Positions 11,811 to 19,634 of a stretch of DNA of 19,764 nucleotides are shown here, in pieces (positions within the stretch are counted from its first letter, which is position 1; every line of letters starts with the position of its first letter). The DNA lies in the NCBI GenBank assembly GCA_000494145.1, contig AWOE01000017.1, positions 11,956 to 31,719 of the forward strand, written 5' to 3'. A program made the position numbers and the translations under genes. This DNA comes from Candidatus Calditenuaceae archaeon JGI OTU-1 (GTDB taxonomy: Archaea > Thermoproteota > Nitrososphaeria_A > Caldarchaeales > Calditenuaceae). The notes beneath the pieces are model-generated. The model made no database searches. It saw only the letters and a list, made by a program, of their open reading frames with translations, and was not told where the DNA came from.

Positions 11811-12524
11811 ATGGAGTTCAAGATACTGAGGGTGCCGCCCAGGGCGAAGGTGCTAGTGACGGGGTTGCCCGACATGGGCAACGTGGCCGGGATCTCCATG
11901 GAGGTCCTCGTGAGGTCCTGCAACCTGGAGGAGTTCGCCCTAGCTCAGGGCAACTGGCCTCCCTTCGTCACGCACACCGGAAGCATGATCAGGTTCGAGA
12001 GGGGATGGTACAGGTTCTACGGCAGCGACGCCCACGACTTCGTCGCCCTCACAGGGAGCTTCCAGCCGCCGGAATCGGGCGAGCTCTACGAGCTCTGCAA
12101 CGCCGTGCTCGACCTGGCGCAGTCGATAGGCGTCGAGACCGTCGTCTCGCTCGGCGCGGCCCACTTTGGCGAGGGCTTCATCGAGAACCCGAGGGTCTTC
12201 TTCGCGGCGACCTCCGATAGGATGGCTGAGAAGGCCAGGTTCTACGGAGCGGTGCCTCTCCCCGACGAGGGCTACATCACCGGATACAACGGCCTCATCC
12301 ACGGCCTCGCGATGGAAAGGGGAATGGAGGGGCTCTGCCTTCTCGGCGAGATAGGGAACCCGAGGGTGCGGCAGCCGGCGGCGGCGAAGGCGGTCCTCCA
12401 GGTCCTCTCGGCGATGCTGAACGTCTCGGTCGATTACACGGAGCTCGACAGGGAGATAGAGCAGATCAAGGCGATGCGGGCCCTTCGGAGGGGGAGGAGG
12501 GACCTGCCGCCGGGCGTCATGTGA
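11811..12524 (+). CDS. PAC2-family protein (DUF75, proteasome assembly chaperone-like)
   Basis: The 237 aa match the archaeal PAC2 family (COG1938/COG2047 type), related to eukaryotic proteasome assembly chaperone 2. Family landmarks are TGLPDMGNVAGISMEVLV at about residues 17-34 (the 'GxPxxGxVG' loop), an ALTGSFQPPE segment corresponding to the usual 'xxGxxQP', ETVVSLGAAHFGE, an Asn of ITGYNGLIHGLAMERGMEGLCLLGEI (family 'GxxGLLL...G...LLAET'), and a C-terminal helical region with DYTELDREIEQIKAM. Biochemical function in archaea is not settled; some members bind proteasome alpha subunits and some have been proposed to act on nucleotides. The ATG 11811 start is supported by the TATA spacing and a GGAGGC directly before it. 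The 3' end overlaps the convergent glycosyltransferase by 8 bp. No proteasome gene is in the window. Confidence 0.82.
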   Translation: MEFKILRVPPRAKVLVTGLPDMGNVAGISMEVLVRSCNLEEFALAQGNWPPFVTHTGSMIRFERGWYRFYGSDAHDFVALTGSFQPPESGELYELCNAVLDLAQSIGVETVVSLGAAHFGEGFIENPRVFFAATSDRMAEKARFYGAVPLPDEGYITGYNGLIHGLAMERGMEGLCLLGEIGNPRVRQPAAAKAVLQVLSAMLNVSVDYTELDREIEQIKAMRALRRGRRDLPPGVM

Positions 12525-13299
12525 GCCCGAGCGACCTCCTCACGAGGTACTTCAGGTTCCAGAGGGCGAACGCCACCACGTCCCTGATGCCGAGCTTGCT
12601 CTTGCCGGAGGCCCGCGGCCTGAACCTGATCGGGACCTCGACTATCCTCGCGCCGGCTCTGTAGTACGCCACGAGGCTCTCGACCTGGAAGACGTAACCT
12701 TTCGTGGAAGGCGGTATGCTCGAGAGGACCTTGTGCATCAGCGACGACGAGATGGCCCTGAACCCCGTTGTCGCGTCCCTAACGGGAACTCCTGTGCAGA
12801 TCCGTGCGAGAAGGTTCGCACCTTTGCTGATGAGCTCCCTCAGCCTCTGGTCTCCCTCCCATCCTCCGCCCTTGACGTACCTCGAGCCGAGGACCACGTC
12901 CGCCTCTCCCCTCAGCACCGGCATCACCAGCCTCGGCAGGTCAGAGGGGTCATGGCTTCCGTCGGCGTCCATCTCCACCAGAACGTCAACGTCGAGTCCA
13001 GACCCGAGGGCGTCCCTGAAACCGTCGAGGTAGGCGCTGCCGAGCCCTGACTTCGCGGGCCTCACGATCAGCCGTATGCCCCTGTCCTCGGAGCTCAGCT
13101 GCCTCACCAGCTCCGCGGTCCCGTCGGGGCTGCTGTCGTCAACCACCGTCACGGCCCCCTCAAGACCAGCTTTCGCCATCACCTCCCTCACCTGCAGCAA
13201 AACCCTGACGACGTTCTCCGCCTCGTTGTAGGTGGGTATGACCACCGCCACCCTGCCCGCGCCCCATTGCCTTTCGACCCGCTGACGTTCTCGCCGCAA
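12517..13299 (-). CDS. Dolichyl-phosphate mannosyltransferase-like glycosyltransferase (GT2)
   Basis: A 260-aa GT-A fold family 2 glycosyltransferase, close in length and motifs to DPM1-type polyprenyl-phosphate mannose/glucose synthases, which transfer a sugar from GDP- or UDP-sugar to dolichyl phosphate at the cytoplasmic membrane face. Motifs in order are IPTYNEAEN (21-29), VVDDSSPDGT (52-61), the DxD-type MDADGSHDP (110-118), VLGSRYVKGGG (136-146), and DATTGFRA (175-182). No transmembrane tail follows, so it is the soluble or peripheral DPM1 type. The frame is open for another 130 codons upstream, but these are antisense to aIF1. I chose TTG 13299, which has GGGGAGGATCC just before it. 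The likely role is supplying lipid-linked sugar for N-glycosylation or glycolipids. It shares a short divergent promoter region with aIF1. Confidence 0.88.
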   Translation of the reverse strand: MRRERQRVERQWGAGRVAVVIPTYNEAENVVRVLLQVREVMAKAGLEGAVTVVDDSSPDGTAELVRQLSSEDRGIRLIVRPAKSGLGSAYLDGFRDALGSGLDVDVLVEMDADGSHDPSDLPRLVMPVLRGEADVVLGSRYVKGGGWEGDQRLRELISKGANLLARICTGVPVRDATTGFRAISSSLMHKVLSSIPPSTKGYVFQVESLVAYYRAGARIVEVPIRFRPRASGKSKLGIRDVVAFALWNLKYLVRRSLGLT

Positions 13300-13346
13300 A
13301 GGATCCTCCCCTCGATTCCCAGCCCAACCGTCTTTTCCCCCTGAAC

Positions 13347-13356
13347 ACTTAAATCT
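13347..13356. promoter_or_regulatory. Shared palindromic TATA element, aIF1 / glycosyltransferase
   Basis: ACTTAAATCT has a palindromic TTAA core and reads AGATTTAAGT on the minus strand. It lies 31 nt before the aIF1 ATG (13382) and about 52 nt before the glycosyltransferase TTG (13299). It is the only strong AT-rich element in the 82-bp gap between the two start codons, so one TATA site probably serves both directions. Confidence 0.5.
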
Positions 13357-13381
13357 AAGGTAGGGGATGATCTGCCGAATA

Positions 13382-13693
13382 ATGGTCGATTCGTGTCCCA
13401 CGTGCGGCCTGCCGCGAAGCCTCTGTGTCTGCCAAACGATCGCATACGAGACGCAGAAGGTGAAGGTGAAGCTCGAGACGAAGAAGTGGAACAAGGTCAC
13501 GACCGTGATCGAGGGGCTCGCCGACTCGGGGATAGACCTCGAGGACCTGACGTCGAAGCTGAAGACGAAGTGCGCCTGCGGAGGCGCGGTCAAGAACGGC
13601 GTCATCATGCTGCAGGGCGACCATAGGGAGAAGGTCGTGAGGATCCTCGCCGAGGAGCTGGGGATAATGCCCGAGAACATAGAGGTCATCTGA
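13382..13693 (+). CDS. Translation initiation factor aIF1 (SUI1/eIF1 family)
   Basis: aIF1 helps the 30S subunit select the start codon and rejects mismatched codon-anticodon pairs. The 103-aa protein opens with a zinc-knuckle typical of archaeal aIF1: C5-P-T-C8 and C15-V-C17 in VDSCPTCGLPRSLCVCQ. The SUI1 core follows, with KVTTVIEGL, DLTSKLKTKCACGGAVKNG and the conserved VIMLQGDHREKV close to the C-terminus, ending ENIEVI. An upstream in-frame ATG (13367) would add five residues. I prefer ATG 13382 because it gives the usual archaeal N-terminus and lies 31 nt after the TATA element. This protein would act on the many non-ATG starts seen in this window. Confidence 0.95.
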   Translation: MVDSCPTCGLPRSLCVCQTIAYETQKVKVKLETKKWNKVTTVIEGLADSGIDLEDLTSKLKTKCACGGAVKNGVIMLQGDHREKVVRILAEELGIMPENIEVI

Positions 13694-13785
13694 GAAGATA
13701 CCTACTAGGCCTCGAGCCGGCCACAGGAAAACGGGAAAGGAAACCGAAGAGGAGAAAGGAATCTGTTGTCAATTGCGATAATGGA

Positions 13786-14730
13786 TCAGCCGGTGAGCTC
13801 GGCGGGTTGCTTCCCCTCGAGGACCTCCTTCAGCCCCTTGAACCTGTTCCTCACGGTGACCTCCGTCACTCCGGCGGCCCTCGCTATGTCCTTCTGGGTG
13901 ACGTTCTGCATCGTCTCCTGACATGCCATGTACAGGGCCGCGGCCGCTATCCCCACAGGATCCTTTCCGACAGTAGCTCCCCTCTTGGCAGCCTCCTTCA
14001 GCAGCCTGATCGCCTCCTCGACTGTGCGCTCGTCGACGTTGACCTTCGAGGCTATCTTCGAGATGTAGATGGTCGGGTCGGTCACTGGGACCTTGAGGTT
14101 GAGGTGCTTGAGCATCAGCCTGTAGCCCTGGGCAATCGTCTTCCTCTTCACCAGCGGGTAGGCCTTCTCGAACTCCCTCAGGTCCCTGGGGACGCCGCTG
14201 AGCCTGCAGGCCGCATAGACCGCTGCTGCCATGATGCTCCTGATCGACCTCCCTCTGACGAGTCCGGCCTTCAGCGCCTTCCTGTAGATCAGCATCGCCT
14301 GCTCGGCCACCGACTGGGGAAGGTTCAGCTTGTCCATGTAGATCCCGAGGATGTTGGCAGCCTGCTGGAGGTTCCTCGTCTCGGAGGCGTTGACCTGCGA
14401 AGTCTGGTCGAGCTTCTTCAGCCTCAGCATCTTCTCCTTCGCCTCCTTCGGCAGCTTCCTTCCTCCCGCGTCCTCGCTCGTCTGGTCGATCACCGTCGAG
14501 AGGCCGAAGTCCTTGTACATGATGGAGAGCGGCGCTCCGGCCCTCGCCTTGCTGCCCTCGCCCTCCTCCACGTTCCTCCACTCGGGGCCCCTGTTGACGC
14601 CGCGCTCGACGACGACCGCCCCGCACTCCTGACATGTGACCTCTCCAGTCACAGGATCGGTTACGAGCTTGTTGCTCCCGCACTCCGGACATATGAGGTC
14701 CTCTCTCCAGGCCTTTACAGGACTGCTCAT
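13786..14730 (-). CDS. tfb: Transcription initiation factor TFB
   Basis: TFB recognises the BRE next to TATA-bound TBP and recruits RNA polymerase. The 314-aa protein has the full layout. An N-terminal zinc ribbon has C14-x2-C17 and C33-x2-C36, followed by a B-reader/linker segment with GPEWRNVEEGE and KARAGAPLSIMYKDFGLSTVI. Two cyclin-fold repeats follow (about 115-210 and 215-310), with recognisable cyclin cores RSIRSIMAAAVYAACRLSGVPRDLREFE and KDPVGIAAAALYMACQETMQNVTQKDIARAAGVTEVTVRNRFKGL. The second carries the BRE-reading helix-turn-helix. The start was taken at ATG 14730, with AGGTG six bases upstream; a GTG at 14739 would add three residues. A TATA-like box lies at 14778-14787. The number of TFB paralogues in the genome is unknown. 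Confidence 0.97.
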   Translation of the reverse strand: MSSPVKAWREDLICPECGSNKLVTDPVTGEVTCQECGAVVVERGVNRGPEWRNVEEGEGSKARAGAPLSIMYKDFGLSTVIDQTSEDAGGRKLPKEAKEKMLRLKKLDQTSQVNASETRNLQQAANILGIYMDKLNLPQSVAEQAMLIYRKALKAGLVRGRSIRSIMAAAVYAACRLSGVPRDLREFEKAYPLVKRKTIAQGYRLMLKHLNLKVPVTDPTIYISKIASKVNVDERTVEEAIRLLKEAAKRGATVGKDPVGIAAAALYMACQETMQNVTQKDIARAAGVTEVTVRNRFKGLKEVLEGKQPAELTG

Positions 14731-14740
14731 CTCTTCCACC

Positions 14741-14787
14741 TACCTCCGACAGGGTTTATGCGGAACCCCATCAACCACAAATAAGTT
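14741..14787 (-). promoter_or_regulatory. TATA-like box and SD region of TFB
   Basis: AACTTATTTG at 14778-14787 (minus) would place transcription start near 14756, giving a leader of about 26 nt that contains GGAGGTAGGTGG. A second AT-rich site, GATTTATC, lies further up at about 14796-14803. Both sit in the only AT-rich stretch of the TFB-CysRS gap, which may also include the CysRS terminator. Confidence 0.4.
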
Positions 14788-14847
14788 TTACCTTAAGATA
14801 AATCTTCCGCAGATGCTTCGAGCTGGGCTATGTCGGTATAACCTGCA

Positions 14848-16266
14848 TTATCCCCTGGAAGCCCTCAGGCGCCATCTGGGCCCCCTCGAGGTGTCCTCAA
14901 CCGAGACGCCGAGCATCGCGAGACCGGACCTGATGGCATCGGCCATCTCGTACTTCTTCTCGCGCCGGAGACGCTCCCTTACGTCCAGCAACAGGTCCAG
15001 AACCCCCTCGAGGAGCCTTGCGCGGTGACCGAGGTCCTCCGGGAAGACCCCGAGCACTCCGTCGACCAGCGACCTGAAGCCCTCCGCCTCGACCAAGACC
15101 GTGCGAGAAATCTCGTCCCTCGACTCCAGGTACCTCGAGAGGGTCCTCGTTGCGGCGTGGAGCGATGCCAGCGCCTCCGGAGTGTTCAGGTCGTCCTGGA
15201 GCGAACTGACGAAGGAATCGCGGTGGGACCTGAGCTGCTCCACCAGGGTCCTGTCCTCCTCCGAATCCTCGTCCGCAACGTCCCTCCGGCGCAACTCCTC
15301 GAAGACGTTCAGCACGCCCTCGAGAGCCCTCGACGCGACCTCGAGCCTTTCCCAGTCGAACTCGACCGGGCTCCTGTAATGGGACATCGCGTAGAAGTAC
15401 CTGAGGTCCTCTGCGCTGAAGCGGCGCAGCACCTCCCTGATCGTGATGATGTTCCCGAGCGACTTCGACATCTTCTCACCTCCGACCGTGAGGAGGCCGG
15501 TGTGGACCCAGAACCTGCTGAAGGGCGAGACGCCGGAGTAGGCCTCGGCCTGGGCGCGCTCCGCCTCGTGGTGCGGGAAGATCAGCTCTATCGCTCCGCC
15601 GTGTATGTCGAGCTGCGGGCCGAAGTAGGTCAGGATGATCGCCGTGTCCTCTATGTGCCAGCCCGGCCTTCCGTAACCCCATGGTGAGTCCCATCCGAGC
15701 TCGTCCACGGGCCTGCGCTTCCAGAGCGCGAAGTCCTGAGGCCTCTTCTTCGTCGGGTCCGGCTCTATCCTGTGGACGCTCAGTTCCTCGGGCTCCCTGC
15801 CGGAGAGCTCGCCGTAGGGCCCGAAGGCCGCCGTGTCGAAGTAGACTCCGGTCTCGGTGACGTACGCGAAGCCCTTCCTCAGGAGCTCCTCGATGACCGC
15901 GATGATCTCGTCGATGTGCTCCGAGGCCCTCGCGAAGAGGTTGATGCTCCCTATCTTCAGCTCCCTGAGGTCCTCCATGAAGTAGCGCTCGAACTCCCTC
16001 GCGTGCTCCAGCGGGTCCATTCCCCTCTCGGCGGCCCTCTGGATGATCTTGTCGTCGACGTCGGTGATGTTCATTAGGTAGAAGAGGGAGTAGCCGTGAA
16101 GCCTCAGCAGCCGGGCGAGGAAGTCGTAGGAGATGTAGGTCCTCGCGTGGCCGACGTGGGAGTAGTCGTAAACGGTAGGACCGCAAACGTACATCTTCAC
16201 CCTGTTGGACCGGGAAGGCCTGAACTCCTCGACTCTGCGCGTCAGGGAGTTGTAGAGCCGGAGCAC
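14848..16266 (-). CDS. cysS: Cysteinyl-tRNA synthetase
   Basis: Class I aminoacyl-tRNA synthetase that charges tRNA-Cys. Visible elements are C28 in MYVCGPTVYD, the HIGH-type HVGH at 37-40, NITDVDDKII at 66-75, RPGWHIEDTA at 200-209, the zinc-site HGGAIELIFPHHEAE with H232 and E236, GEKMSKSLGN (263-272), and a helical anticodon-binding C-terminal region (about 290-472). In E. coli CysRS the catalytic zinc is held by Cys28, Cys209, His234 and Glu238. Here the counterpart of Cys209 is Asp207. The open frame reaches 16308, but I choose GTG 16266 (MLRLYNSLTRR), which begins at the family N-terminus and has GGGGAGGTGG about 11 nt upstream. Having CysRS means Cys-tRNA need not be made solely by the SepRS/SepCysS route. 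Confidence 0.96.
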   Translation of the reverse strand: MLRLYNSLTRRVEEFRPSRSNRVKMYVCGPTVYDYSHVGHARTYISYDFLARLLRLHGYSLFYLMNITDVDDKIIQRAAERGMDPLEHAREFERYFMEDLRELKIGSINLFARASEHIDEIIAVIEELLRKGFAYVTETGVYFDTAAFGPYGELSGREPEELSVHRIEPDPTKKRPQDFALWKRRPVDELGWDSPWGYGRPGWHIEDTAIILTYFGPQLDIHGGAIELIFPHHEAERAQAEAYSGVSPFSRFWVHTGLLTVGGEKMSKSLGNIITIREVLRRFSAEDLRYFYAMSHYRSPVEFDWERLEVASRALEGVLNVFEELRRRDVADEDSEEDRTLVEQLRSHRDSFVSSLQDDLNTPEALASLHAATRTLSRYLESRDEISRTVLVEAEGFRSLVDGVLGVFPEDLGHRARLLEGVLDLLLDVRERLRREKKYEMADAIRSGLAMLGVSVEDTSRGPRWRLRASRG

Positions 16267-16373
16267 AATACGACAACCACCTCCCCGCACCATCCCTCGC
16301 CTACACATCTACCTTTCCCGGGAGGTAACCCGTCAGCGGGTTCGGCACCAGCGCTCCGGACCGGATCGGAAAG

Positions 16374-16380
16374 ACTTATC
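16374..16380 (+). promoter_or_regulatory. TATA-like box of the EndoQ gene
   Basis: ACTTATC is centred 30 nt before the TTG at 16407, consistent with a leaderless transcript and supporting the TTG start, which gives the family's VYADLQIHSRYS N-terminus. Confidence 0.5.
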
Positions 16381-16406
16381 CTGAAAGGGCCGACGCTGAA
16401 CGGGGC

Positions 16407-17708
16407 TTGCGGGTCTACGCCGACCTCCAGATCCACTCGCGGTATTCCGGAGCCACGTCCGGCAACATGAACCTCGAGGAGCTGACGTACTACGCTGACC
16501 TGAAGGGCGTGAACCTCCTCGGCACCGGCGACGCCTTCCACCCGCTCTGGCTCAAGGAGCTGAAGGAGAACCTGGAGGAGGGCCCTCCGGGGATCTACAG
16601 GTACCGGCGAGGGGGGAAGGTCAGGTTCGTGGCGCAGTCGGAGGTCGCGACGGTCCACGAGCACGGCGGAAAGGTCCGGAGGATACACCACGTGATCCTG
16701 ATGAGGTCGCTCGAGGTGGCAGAGCAGCTGGCGGACGTTCTGGGGAGGTTCGGCGACCTGTCGTCCGACGGAAGGCCCGTCCTGAACGTCCATCCGGCCG
16801 AGCTCGTCGAGCTGGTCCTCGAGACCGACAGGAAGTCGTACGTCTTCCCGGCCCACGCCTGGACGCCCTGGTGGTCGATCTTCGGAGCGATAGGAGGGGT
16901 CGACAGGATCGAGGAGTGTTACGCCGACAAGGCGGACAAGATATTCGCCATAGAGACAGGTCTCAGCAGCGATCCTCCGATGAACTGGAGGGTCAGCTGG
17001 CTCGACAGGTTCCTCCTGCTGAGCTCCTCGGACGCGCACAGCCCCTACCCCTACCGCCTAGGGAGGGAGATGGTGGTCTTCGAGCTGGAGGAGCTGAGCT
17101 ACGAGGAGCTGTACAGAGCTCTGACGAGGTCTCCGGGGAAATCGAGGGTCGCGATGACGGTCGAGGTCCCCCCGAGCTACGGCAAGTATCACTGGTCGGG
17201 TCACAGGAGGTGCGGGGTTGGTCCGCTGCCGCCCTCGAAGGCGAGGGAGCTGAACTACAGGTGTCCGGAATGCGGGAGGAGGTTGACCAAGGGCGTCGAG
17301 GACCGGGTGGAGGAGCTGGCTGACAGGCCACCAGGGTACAGGCCTGAGGGAGCGGTCGACTTCGTCTACGCCCTTCCCCTTCAGGAGCTGATCGCCCTCT
17401 CCATCGGCGGGGACCCGGCCTCCGTGAACCTGATGGGCCGCAGGATCTGGGACGAGTACCTCAGGCTTGTCGGCGCCTTCGGGAGCGAGGTTGAGGTCCT
17501 GCTCAACGCACCGGTCGAGAAGGTGGCGGACCTCGGTGGAACGGCGCTGGCCAGACTGATCGGGATGATGAGGAGGGGAGAGCTGCGGGTGATCCCGGGG
17601 TACGACGGTGTCTACGGGAGGCTCGTGCTGCCGGATTCCCTCAGGACTAAGAGGGGCAGGACACGGAAGGGTGCCGGATCCCACGCCCAGCTCGACGAGT
17701 ACGTCTGA
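16407..17708 (+). CDS. endoQ: Endonuclease Q (PHP-domain deaminated-base nuclease)
   Basis: EndoQ cleaves DNA 5' of uracil, hypoxanthine, xanthine or abasic sites and starts an alternative repair route for deaminated bases. The 433 aa (about 424 in Thermococcales) show the PHP metal-site motifs: DLQIHSRYSGATSGNMNLEEL at 5-25 (first His pair), GTGDAFHP, EVATVHEHGGKVRRIHHVIL, NVHPAEL, PAHAWTPWWSIFGA, and LLSSSDAHSPYPYRLGRE, supplying the remaining His/Asp ligands. A zinc-finger-like group follows: a cysteine in RRCGVGP and then CPECGRR. A C-terminal region ends RVIPGYDGVYGRLVL, a segment characteristic of EndoQ that distinguishes it from PolX-type or histidinol-phosphatase PHP proteins. Start TTG 16407 lies 30 nt after a TATA-like box. 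It converges on the aCPSF1 gene with a 6-bp gap. Confidence 0.88.
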   Translation: MRVYADLQIHSRYSGATSGNMNLEELTYYADLKGVNLLGTGDAFHPLWLKELKENLEEGPPGIYRYRRGGKVRFVAQSEVATVHEHGGKVRRIHHVILMRSLEVAEQLADVLGRFGDLSSDGRPVLNVHPAELVELVLETDRKSYVFPAHAWTPWWSIFGAIGGVDRIEECYADKADKIFAIETGLSSDPPMNWRVSWLDRFLLLSSSDAHSPYPYRLGREMVVFELEELSYEELYRALTRSPGKSRVAMTVEVPPSYGKYHWSGHRRCGVGPLPPSKARELNYRCPECGRRLTKGVEDRVEELADRPPGYRPEGAVDFVYALPLQELIALSIGGDPASVNLMGRRIWDEYLRLVGAFGSEVEVLLNAPVEKVADLGGTALARLIGMMRRGELRVIPGYDGVYGRLVLPDSLRTKRGRTRKGAGSHAQLDEYV

Positions 17709-17714
17709 AGGTCC

Positions 17715-19625
17715 TCAGTCGCCCGTCAGGTTCAGCGAGTCGAGGTTCTTCGGCGCGTAGATCGAGGCACCTGGAACCACCTTCCTGGCGACGGAGGCTA
17801 TCGAGCTTATCGCCTCTGGCTCGCCGTGGACGAAGATCAGGTTCCTCGGCTTCGGGTTGACCCTCTTCATGTACGCTATCAGCTGCTGCCTGCTAGAGTG
17901 CCCGGAGAACCCGTCGATCTTCTCGACCTGCATCCTGACCGTCAGGGGCTCGTACTTCCCCTCCTCGTTCATTATCTGGACCTCCCTCATCCCCTTCAGG
18001 ATCTTCCGGCCGAGGGTGCCTTCGACCTGGTAGCTGACGAAGAGCAGCAGGTTCCTCTCGTCGCCGCAGAGCTTCCTGAAGTACGAGAGGACAGGCCCTC
18101 CCTCCATCATGCCCGAGGTGGCGAGTATCACCGCAGGCTCCCTCGACTCCAGGACCTCCGCCCTCTGTTGGGGGCTCCTGACGAGGGTGAAGTAGTCCGA
18201 GAGGAAGACGTTCCCTACCTCGGCCATCTCCTTCTGCAGCCTCGGCGACATGTACTCGGGGAACATCATGTGGATGGCTGTCGACTCGATCAGCAGGCCG
18301 TCGGCGAAGATCGGGACCTCCTTCAGCCTCTTCTCCTCGAAGAGCCTCCTGAGGACCAGCATCACCTCCTGCGCCCTCCCCACCGCAGGGACCGGCATCA
18401 GGACCTGACCGCCGTTCTCGACCGTTCGGGATATGTGCTCGGCCAAGAGCCGCACCGCCTCCTCCCTCGTGTAGGGAACCGGCGTGGCGCCGTAGGTGCT
18501 CTCCATGATCAGCGTCTCCATCCTCGGGAACTTGGTGACCGCAGGCCCCAGCATCTCGGTCTCCTCGTACTTGAAGTCGCCGGTGTAGACGACGTTGTAG
18601 AAGCCCTCGTCTATGTGGAGGTGGGCTATCGCCGATCCTATGATGTGTCCTGCGTTGTAGAAGGTGAGCCTGATGTCGGGCGTGATGTTGGTCACGACGC
18701 CGTACCTGAGGGTCGTGGTGTACTGGGCCAACACCCTTACGTCGTTCTCCGAGTAGGGCGCCAGCTCCCCCTCCTTCCCCATCAGGTTCAGGTAGTCCAG
18801 GTGCTCCATGATCATCAGAGGCAGCGTCGGCTCGGTCATGTAGACCGGTCCCCTGTAACCGTACTTGAAGAGGAGGGGAAGGGCACCGTGGTGGTCCATG
18901 TGGGAGTGCGTTATCACCACGGCGTCGAGCTCCTCGATGAGCTCTGGCCTCACGTCGAACCTCGGGAAGGCGTCGGATATCTTCGAGGCGCCCGCGTTGA
19001 TCCCCGCGTCGAGGAGGACCTTGCTCTCCTTCGTCTCCACGAGTATGCAGGACCTCCCGACCTGCATCCCGCCGCCTAAGAAGGTGATCCGCACCTCGTT
19101 CCCCTGAAGGACCCTGTCGCGGAAGATCCGCTCGCCGATGGACCTCAGGACCTCCAACCTCTCGGGCCCTGTACCGTAGATGTACCTCCTGACCTTCTCG
19201 ACCGTCGTCGAGGTCATCGGCGGCTCCCTGTTGACGACGAAGACCCAGTTGAGACGGCGCTCGAGCTCCGAGACGAACGCCTCGTCTATCGGGACGACGA
19301 CGTCCCTCGTCTTTATCGTCAGGACGACCTCACCCAGCTCCTCGTCTATCCTCAGGGTGTACTGGTGACCGGCGAAGGCCTCGGCGACAACCCTCTCCAC
19401 CTCCTCCCTCGGAGCCCTGATCGACGGATCCGGCCTTACGATCACCCTCTTCTTGATCAGGTTGACCAGCTCCCTCGCTATCCTGTTCCGGTCGGCGAAG
19501 ATCTCGGGCCTGTCGGTGTAGATCGCTATCCTCGGCCCCTCGAAGTCGAGCTTCGTGGCCACCCTCTGCCCGTTCCCGAGCGACGCTAGATACCTGAATA
19601 TCTCGTCCCTGAGCGCGCTGAACAT
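17715..19625 (-). CDS. fttA: aCPSF1/FttA: KH-beta-CASP ribonuclease, transcription termination factor
   Basis: The archaeal homologue of CPSF73, which cleaves nascent RNA at U-rich sites and terminates transcription. The 636-aa layout is standard. Two N-terminal KH domains occupy about residues 1-135. A metallo-beta-lactamase core begins at VRITFLGGGMQVGRSCILVE (178-197), with the catalytic motif HSHMDHHG at 240-247, then NAGHIIGSAI, YTGDFKYEETEML and MESTYG. The beta-CASP insertion carries VLMPVPAVGRAQEVMLVL and ATSGMMEGGPVLSYF. The C-terminal FSGHSSRQQL and FVHGEP complete the metal site. The start was taken at ATG 19625, nine bases after GGTGAT; an upstream GTG (19634) would add three residues but sits directly against the SD. 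Length agrees with characterised archaeal proteins. It probably processes the T-rich ends seen elsewhere in the window. Confidence 0.97.
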   Translation of the reverse strand: MFSALRDEIFRYLASLGNGQRVATKLDFEGPRIAIYTDRPEIFADRNRIARELVNLIKKRVIVRPDPSIRAPREEVERVVAEAFAGHQYTLRIDEELGEVVLTIKTRDVVVPIDEAFVSELERRLNWVFVVNREPPMTSTTVEKVRRYIYGTGPERLEVLRSIGERIFRDRVLQGNEVRITFLGGGMQVGRSCILVETKESKVLLDAGINAGASKISDAFPRFDVRPELIEELDAVVITHSHMDHHGALPLLFKYGYRGPVYMTEPTLPLMIMEHLDYLNLMGKEGELAPYSENDVRVLAQYTTTLRYGVVTNITPDIRLTFYNAGHIIGSAIAHLHIDEGFYNVVYTGDFKYEETEMLGPAVTKFPRMETLIMESTYGATPVPYTREEAVRLLAEHISRTVENGGQVLMPVPAVGRAQEVMLVLRRLFEEKRLKEVPIFADGLLIESTAIHMMFPEYMSPRLQKEMAEVGNVFLSDYFTLVRSPQQRAEVLESREPAVILATSGMMEGGPVLSYFRKLCGDERNLLLFVSYQVEGTLGRKILKGMREVQIMNEEGKYEPLTVRMQVEKIDGFSGHSSRQQLIAYMKRVNPKPRNLIFVHGEPEAISSIASVARKVVPGASIYAPKNLDSLNLTGD

Positions 19626-19634
19626 TTTTCTCAC

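Noticed and set aside
13300..13689. 130-codon N-terminal extension of the glycosyltransferase frame
   Set aside because: It lies entirely antisense to aIF1 and across the promoter region; the GT2 fold begins just after TTG 13299, which has a good SD.
17826..19079. 417-codon plus-strand frame inside fttA
   Set aside because: It is a shadow of a strongly conserved gene. High GC leaves few stop codons in this frame, and the translation is Leu/Arg/His/Asp-rich without family motifs.
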